This document shows, in pieces, positions 9,586 through 13,461 of a DNA stretch of 13,461 nucleotides. The stretch's first letter is position 1. Each line of letters opens with the position of its first letter. The notes beneath the pieces are model-generated. The model saw nothing but the letters and a program-made list of their open reading frames with translations, did not search any database and was not told the origin of the DNA. Location: contig CAMBHM010000016.1 of assembly GCA_945867185.1 (NCBI GenBank), positions 1 through 13,461 of the forward strand. Reading direction: 5' to 3'. Source of the stretch: Legionella genomosp. 1. GTDB taxonomy: Bacteria; Pseudomonadota; Gammaproteobacteria; Legionellales; Legionellaceae. The position numbers were made by a program, and so were the translations under genes.

Positions 9586-9595
9586 CCTATTTTTT
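9576..9595 (+). promoter_or_regulatory. Perfect 14-bp palindrome followed by a T-run in the bamD leader
   Basis: TAGGTTGCAACCTA (9576-9589) is a perfect inverted repeat, able to form a 5-bp stem with a UGCA loop, and is followed by six T's (9590-9595). In the predicted bamD transcript it would sit almost at the 5' end, just before the GGAG ribosome site (9596-9599). It could be a 5' stabilising hairpin, a weak attenuator or a protein binding site. The stem is short for a true terminator. Confidence 0.35.
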
Positions 9596-9604
9596 GGAGT
9601 TTTT

Positions 9605-10378
9605 ATGATGAAGTTTGGAATAAAGCAAGGGAAAGTTGCCTTGGTGATTGGTCTATTTTTAGTGGTATCAGGCTGCCAGACCTGGTGGAGTAAAGAGGAG
9701 GATGAACACAACCCGTATGAGGGTTGGACTGCTGAGAAGTTGTACGATGAGTCGAAACAGGCCATGGCAAAAGAGCAATATTCTGGGGCAATCAAACGCT
9801 TAGAGGCTTTAGAAACCATGTATCCCTTCAATGACTATGCTGAGCAAGCAGAGCTTGATTTGATTTATGCTTATTATCAAAAAGGCGAATATGCCTCTAC
9901 GGCGGCGACAGCTGATCAATTCATTCATTTATATCCCCGTGCAAAACGTGTGGATTACGCCTATTACATGAAGGGGTTGGCTAATTTTCAACAAACACGT
10001 GGTGCCCTTGCAACGGTGCTGCCGATGGATGAATCATGGCGTGATCCTGGTACGCAATCTCAAGCGTTTTCTGATTTTGCAACGTTGGTGCAACGTTTCC
10101 CTGACAGTCGCTATAAACCGAATGCCTTGCAACGGATGATTTTTTTACGGAATGCGTTTGCAAAACGGGAATTACATACAGCCAATTATTATTATGAACG
10201 AAAAATGTATGTGGCGGCTGTGGAACGGGCTGGATATTTAGTGAAAACTTATCCGCAAGCGCCCAGTGCGAGAGCAGCACTGGCCTTGATGGTTCGTGCT
10301 AATCTTGCGATGGGATTACAGGGTCCTGCTGACGAGGCACGGGCCGTGTATCAGGCCACGTATCATAGTGCGCCTTAA
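9605..10378 (+). CDS. bamD: Outer-membrane assembly lipoprotein BamD
   Basis: BamD is an essential BAM-complex lipoprotein that helps insert beta-barrel proteins into the outer membrane. A lipoprotein signal (basic N-terminus, hydrophobic core, lipobox VSGC) places the lipidated Cys at residue 24. The mature part holds tandem TPR-like repeats, with conserved segments around YDESKQAMAKEQYSGAIKRLEALETMYPFNDYAEQAELDL-type sequence (about 47-87), the AYYMKGLANF region (about 119-128), and RFPDSRY and NYYYERKMYVAA further on. At 257 aa it is slightly longer than E. coli BamD. GGAG at 9596-9599 serves either of two consecutive ATGs (9605, 9608). The gene is monocistronic and divergent from tRNA-Ser, and its TAA overlaps the rdgC stop on the other strand by sharing TTAA. 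Confidence 0.94.
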   Translation: MMKFGIKQGKVALVIGLFLVVSGCQTWWSKEEDEHNPYEGWTAEKLYDESKQAMAKEQYSGAIKRLEALETMYPFNDYAEQAELDLIYAYYQKGEYASTAATADQFIHLYPRAKRVDYAYYMKGLANFQQTRGALATVLPMDESWRDPGTQSQAFSDFATLVQRFPDSRYKPNALQRMIFLRNAFAKRELHTANYYYERKMYVAAVERAGYLVKTYPQAPSARAALALMVRANLAMGLQGPADEARAVYQATYHSAP

Positions 10379-11283
10379 GGACAATTCGACAAGCTCTTAG
10401 TGTCCGTCAGTATTCCTAATACGTCATCTAATAGTTTACGGAGTTCAGAAGAAAGCAGCGTCAAGGCGGCTTGTTGTTCTAGCGCTTCGTCCTCGTGTTC
10501 GTGCAGCTCATGGAAGGACTCGGTGAGAAGATCTAAACATTTGATACGTTTGAAGGATAATTCGTGAGTCAGGGTGAATTGAATGTGTTCGTTCCAGATG
10601 AGGGATATTTCTGAGACAACCAGGCCTTGGCTGAGTAAAGAAAGGACTTCGTCAGCGGGTAATTCATAGCCTTTGCAATGCATCCGTTTGCTTTCATCGT
10701 CTAAGGAAAATAGAAGGCAATCGGATCCCAGTTGTAAGGAGGCGGGCAAAGTGTGTGGGTCGCTTATCCAGCGTGAAAACAGCAGGGGAATGTTTTTTAT
10801 GGGCTGTAGGGGCTCTAATTGAAGTGTTGGTACTGATTTTCGTAGCAGTGCAGTCACTTGCGAGGCTTGATTGGGACTTGCTGTATTGATGAGCAAGCGT
10901 TTTTTGATGGGGTCAAAGAGTGCGGGCAACCGTTTTTGTAAACAAAAGGCTTTGGGGAGCAGCTCAAACTCTAAGTCTTCTGCGAGCTGTGCTCTTTCTG
11001 ATCGACGTACCGTTCGGCCTTGCTGGAGCTCAATGGCCTCTATTCGCTCAGTGAGCAGACGATGAATCACGCCTCTTGGGAGGATGCGTTCTTCTTTTCC
11101 CATGCAACAATAGGCATAGTCTGCCGTTTCATCCACCCATTGATTGGCTAGCACCGGTAACCATCCATAGATAAAGCGAGCATGGGGCGGACAAGGTTTT
11201 AAAGCCTCTTCGGATAAAACGATCCCGAGATCTATTGAAAGATCGAGATCATAGGGATAGACGAGTAAGTTATTGAACCACAT
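10375..11283 (-). CDS. rdgC: Recombination-associated protein RdgC
   Basis: RdgC is a DNA-binding protein that forms a ring-shaped dimer around duplex DNA and limits RecA action in E. coli; in Neisseria it is linked to pilin variation. The length of 302 aa matches the E. coli protein (303). Recognisable features are the N-terminal MWFNNLLVYPY, the central segment RIEAIELQQGRTVRRSE (about 80-96) with the following ELLPKAF (about 107-113), and the LLRKS motif (about 145-149). AGGAG (11293-11297 on the plus strand as CTCCT) lies nine bases before the ATG. The gene follows the beta-barrel gene after 95 nt with no convincing terminator between, so cotranscription is possible though their functions are unrelated. 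Confidence 0.93.
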   Translation of the reverse strand: MWFNNLLVYPYDLDLSIDLGIVLSEEALKPCPPHARFIYGWLPVLANQWVDETADYAYCCMGKEERILPRGVIHRLLTERIEAIELQQGRTVRRSERAQLAEDLEFELLPKAFCLQKRLPALFDPIKKRLLINTASPNQASQVTALLRKSVPTLQLEPLQPIKNIPLLFSRWISDPHTLPASLQLGSDCLLFSLDDESKRMHCKGYELPADEVLSLLSQGLVVSEISLIWNEHIQFTLTHELSFKRIKCLDLLTESFHELHEHEDEALEQQAALTLLSSELRKLLDDVLGILTDTKSLSNCP

Positions 11284-11378
11284 GATGGGGCACTCCTGTT
11301 GAACCTAGAAAAAGAGCGATGCTATCATAGTCGGTTTCTCATCAGAAGCCTATTGTGGTTTGGTTAGGATCGCGCTCC

Positions 11379-12332
11379 TTACCAAAATGCATTCAAGGCA
11401 ACGACTGTGGAGCGAAAATTAGGCGCGTTTTTTCCTTTTACAGCAAACCAGGTGCCTAAAATAATCCCATAGTTGGCATTGAAATTATATTCAATAGCGG
11501 GTGCGATGCTGTACTCAGATACATCTGGACGTGAGATTTCAATCAAGTTTCCGGCATCATCGAATCCGGGATGACCTCTGAATGAGGCAGCTTGACGATG
11601 GATGTAATACCCTTCCATGACGGCAACCCAATGCTGTGTGACGCTGAGCTCGGCTGCGATATCAGCGGTCATGACGTTACCTGGATTAATGGATCCTCTG
11701 GCATTAATGCCTCCGCCGGAACTGCTTGCGCCATCGATATCGAATCGGTTGGCATAGAGATAAGCAAGCGAGAGTCGGCCGCGTAGATAGAATTCTTTTC
11801 CAAGCGGGGCTAGTTTTTGAAAGTTGAAGCTTAGAACACTTTGATAGCTACCCAGTCCGGTGGCCCCGGTGCCCTTGTCTGTTGGGTTTAAACCATCGAA
11901 TCGGCCAATGGGAAAAATTTCTTGAATGGTCACTCTGAGAGAGGGGATGAAAGTATCTGGTTTTTCAGTGATGAGTTGATAGCCTAATATCACGGAGTTA
12001 TCACCAATGTGCCGCCCAGTTCGTCCTTGGCTGTAGTTCTTGGTATAGGGTACACTCAATTGGGCATCAATGCGATCAGTCAGTCCATAAGAAAAGATGG
12101 GATTGGCCTGGTTACTCTTGAGCGCAGGGGTATCGACAATCAGGGCGCTGCGATCAAAAACCCCGGTGTTTTTCGTAAAAAACCCATACATTTCAAAGTT
12201 AGCATGTCCTAGTGGAATGGTTTTTCCTGCAGGGGCTAACAGGGGCCCTGTAAACCAAGGGGCAGCGTAGGATAAGAGACTGACAGAGACAAGGATCCCT
12301 GATAGTAACGATAGGACTATTTTTTTAAGCAT
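11379..12332 (-). CDS. Outer-membrane beta-barrel protein, Phenol_MetA_deg-like
   Basis: The protein (317 aa) has a Sec signal peptide (basic MLKK, hydrophobic core, probable cleavage SYA|AP after residue 23). The rest is rich in alternating polar/hydrophobic strands and Gly, Asn and Ser turns, and ends in an aromatic residue (VALNAFW), as outer-membrane barrels do for BAM recognition. The pattern, with an N-terminal WFTGPLLAPAG segment followed by strands and SYGLTDRIDAQLSVPY, resembles the putative-transporter barrels grouped as MetA-pathway or Phenol_MetA_deg. That name is historical and does not show a role in phenol metabolism; the substrate is unknown. AAGGA is six bases before the ATG. 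No strong promoter was identified in the 140 nt shared with the divergent hydrolase gene. The barrel call is firm and the family placement moderate. Confidence 0.75.
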   Translation of the reverse strand: MLKKIVLSLLSGILVSVSLLSYAAPWFTGPLLAPAGKTIPLGHANFEMYGFFTKNTGVFDRSALIVDTPALKSNQANPIFSYGLTDRIDAQLSVPYTKNYSQGRTGRHIGDNSVILGYQLITEKPDTFIPSLRVTIQEIFPIGRFDGLNPTDKGTGATGLGSYQSVLSFNFQKLAPLGKEFYLRGRLSLAYLYANRFDIDGASSSGGGINARGSINPGNVMTADIAAELSVTQHWVAVMEGYYIHRQAASFRGHPGFDDAGNLIEISRPDVSEYSIAPAIEYNFNANYGIILGTWFAVKGKNAPNFRSTVVALNAFW

Positions 12333-12472
12333 GAAAGATCCTTTTTATCTTGAGTTGCGATCTGTTGGTCGCGTGGTGTAGATTACCTGACTTTATGTTC
12401 TAGGAAAACAGTTAGTTCCCAGAAGGATATTATTGAATGGCAGTATTGTTAGCCATGGTTTAGGAGAAAGGG

Positions 12473-13015
12473 ATGCTATTAAACAAAGACACCTCTGGTT
12501 TCTTGTTGGTGGATGTGCAAGAGAAATTAACACCCTATGTGATGCAAGCGGATCAGTTGGTCACGCAGTGCGCCTGGTTGATGCGTTTGGCAGAGGAGCT
12601 TCACGTTCCTATCGTGATCAGTGAGCAGTATCCCAAAGGATTAGGTCAAACGGTGCTGCCTTTGCGGACTTCAAAAGCCCATACAATAGATAAAGTACAT
12701 TTCTCTTGCCAACGGGACCAGCCCTTTGCGGCGCATTGGCACTCTTTAGAAAGACCACAAGTGGTGATAGCCGGTATTGAGACGCATGTGTGTGTCTTGC
12801 AAACGGCGTTGGATATGAAGGATGCGGGCTTAGAGGTGTTTGTGGTCGTGAATGCAGTCAGTAGTCGTCATGAGGGGGATCATCGGTATGGGTTAAAGCG
12901 GATGAAGCAGGCCGGCGTCCAATTGGTCACAGCAGAAATGGTTTTTTTTGAGTGGGTCGAGCAAGCTGGAACCCCCGCATTTAAAGCATTGAGTCAAACT
13001 TATTTAAAACAGTGA
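12473..13015 (+). CDS. Isochorismatase-family cysteine hydrolase
   Basis: This is a cysteine hydrolase of the isochorismatase fold, similar to the stand-alone YcaC/ISOC1-like members; the substrate cannot be told from sequence. The predicted triad is present: Asp14 in LLVDVQEKL, Lys74 in DKVHFSC and Cys107 in GIETHVCVLQTALDM. The 180 aa length suits a single-domain member. It lacks the fused carrier-protein domain of EntB-type isochorismatases, so a siderophore role is not indicated. A very strong ribosome site (AGGAGAAAGG) precedes the ATG. The short-chain dehydrogenase starts 8 nt after its stop, so the two are probably one operon. Confidence 0.87.
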   Translation: MLLNKDTSGFLLVDVQEKLTPYVMQADQLVTQCAWLMRLAEELHVPIVISEQYPKGLGQTVLPLRTSKAHTIDKVHFSCQRDQPFAAHWHSLERPQVVIAGIETHVCVLQTALDMKDAGLEVFVVVNAVSSRHEGDHRYGLKRMKQAGVQLVTAEMVFFEWVEQAGTPAFKALSQTYLKQ

Positions 13016-13023
13016 GAGACAGT

Positions 13024-13461
13024 ATGGAGTTACAAGGACAGTGTGCGATCATCACGGGAGGTGCTTCAGGTCTTGGAAAGGCGACAAGAGAAGCGCTGTT
13101 GGCTCGTGGGGTGGAGGTGATGGTTTGGGATAAAGAAACTGCTTCGTTAGGAGAGAGTGCTATCTCTTGTGATGTGAGTGATGCTGCTTCTGTAAAAGCG
13201 GCCCTTGCGACCACGCTTACTCGTATGGGGGTTCCTAGGATTTGCATTAATTGTGCAGGCATAGCCCCGGCAGAGCGAATGGTCGGCAAGACCTCTGCCC
13301 TGTCGTTTGAAGCTTTTCAGCGGATCATCGATATCAATTTGCTAGGCACTTTTCAGGTGATGAGCTCGGTGTCTTATGCGATGACACAATTGGAACCGTT
13401 AGAGGCTTCGGGAGAGCGAGGGATTGTTATCAATACTGCCTCGATCGCAGCGTTTGAAGGG
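13024..13461 (+). CDS. Short-chain dehydrogenase, HSD10/3-hydroxyacyl-CoA dehydrogenase type 2-like (3' end outside window)
   Basis: A 146-codon frame without stop runs to the right edge. It has the SDR cofactor motif TGGASGLG (11-18), an Asp at the end of the second strand (Asp36, VWD) that favours NAD over NADP, NCAG (76-79), the conserved Asn105 (INLLGT) and the catalytic Ser140 in INTASIAAFEG. The YxxxK pair should lie just past the window. The segment from NCAGIAPAERMVGK to INTASIAAFEG closely resembles HSD17B10-type enzymes, which oxidise 3-hydroxyacyl-CoA in beta-oxidation of short or branched acyl chains. The start at 13024 is 8 nt after the hydrolase stop, with GAGAG ahead of it. The SDR call is certain; the HSD10-like subgroup is likely. 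Confidence 0.9.
   Translation, partial: MELQGQCAIITGGASGLGKATREALLARGVEVMVWDKETASLGESAISCDVSDAASVKAALATTLTRMGVPRICINCAGIAPAERMVGKTSALSFEAFQRIIDINLLGTFQVMSSVSYAMTQLEPLEASGERGIVINTASIAAFEG

Noticed and set aside
11284-11378. Terminator or strong promoter between the beta-barrel gene and rdgC
   Set aside because: A TATGAT reads on the minus strand near 11320-11325, but there is no acceptable -35 and no stable hairpin with a T-run.

Overview
The window looks like a chromosomal segment of a Gram-negative gammaproteobacterium. It carries the outer-membrane assembly lipoprotein BamD, the lipopolysaccharide enzyme KdsA, a BepA-like periplasmic protease, RdgC (a beta/gammaproteobacterial recombination protein) and an outer-membrane beta-barrel. 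Moderate, slightly AT-leaning base composition, large leucine-rich proteins of no recognised family and an acidic C-terminal tail on one of them suggest an intracellular lineage of the Legionellales/Coxiellaceae type; that placement is inference. No insertion sequence, phage gene, CRISPR array or rRNA was seen.

Layout, left to right. (1) 3-1889 (+): the C-terminal 628 residues of a large unrecognised helical protein, open at the left edge. (2) 1897-3857 (-): a probable two-gene transcript, a small unrecognised protein followed by a BepA-like M48 metalloprotease; it converges on gene 1 and has a TATAAT box upstream. (3) 4108-9459 (+): a tightly packed five-gene run, ribD-ribE-ribBA-pyrG-kdsA, with junctions of 16 nt overlap, 1 nt overlap, 9 nt gap and 4 nt overlap. 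(4) 9462-9549 (-): tRNA-Ser(UGA), 2 nt from the kdsA stop and facing it, sharing a very short divergent promoter region with bamD (9605-10378, +). (5) 10375-12332 (-): a beta-barrel gene followed by rdgC, whose stop overlaps the bamD stop. (6) 12473-13461 (+): an isochorismatase-fold hydrolase and an HSD10-like short-chain dehydrogenase cut by the right edge.

How the genes work together. RibBA, RibD and RibE cover the GTP, ribulose-5-phosphate, deaminase/reductase and final dismutation steps of riboflavin synthesis; lumazine synthase (ribH) and the phosphatase must be elsewhere. PyrG makes CTP, which is later used to activate the KDO whose precursor KdsA makes. BamD, the BepA-like protease, KdsA and the barrel all serve the outer membrane. 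The most unusual points are a Gln in place of the metal-ligand His in the RibB half of RibBA, two unrecognised proteins flanking the protease (one with a C7 tract whose slippage would change its tail), a 27-codon ORF ending exactly at the ribD start, and a 14-bp palindrome with a T-run between the divergent tRNA-Ser and bamD promoters. I did not find a clear new multi-gene system; the two unrecognised proteins are the best candidates for undescribed biology.
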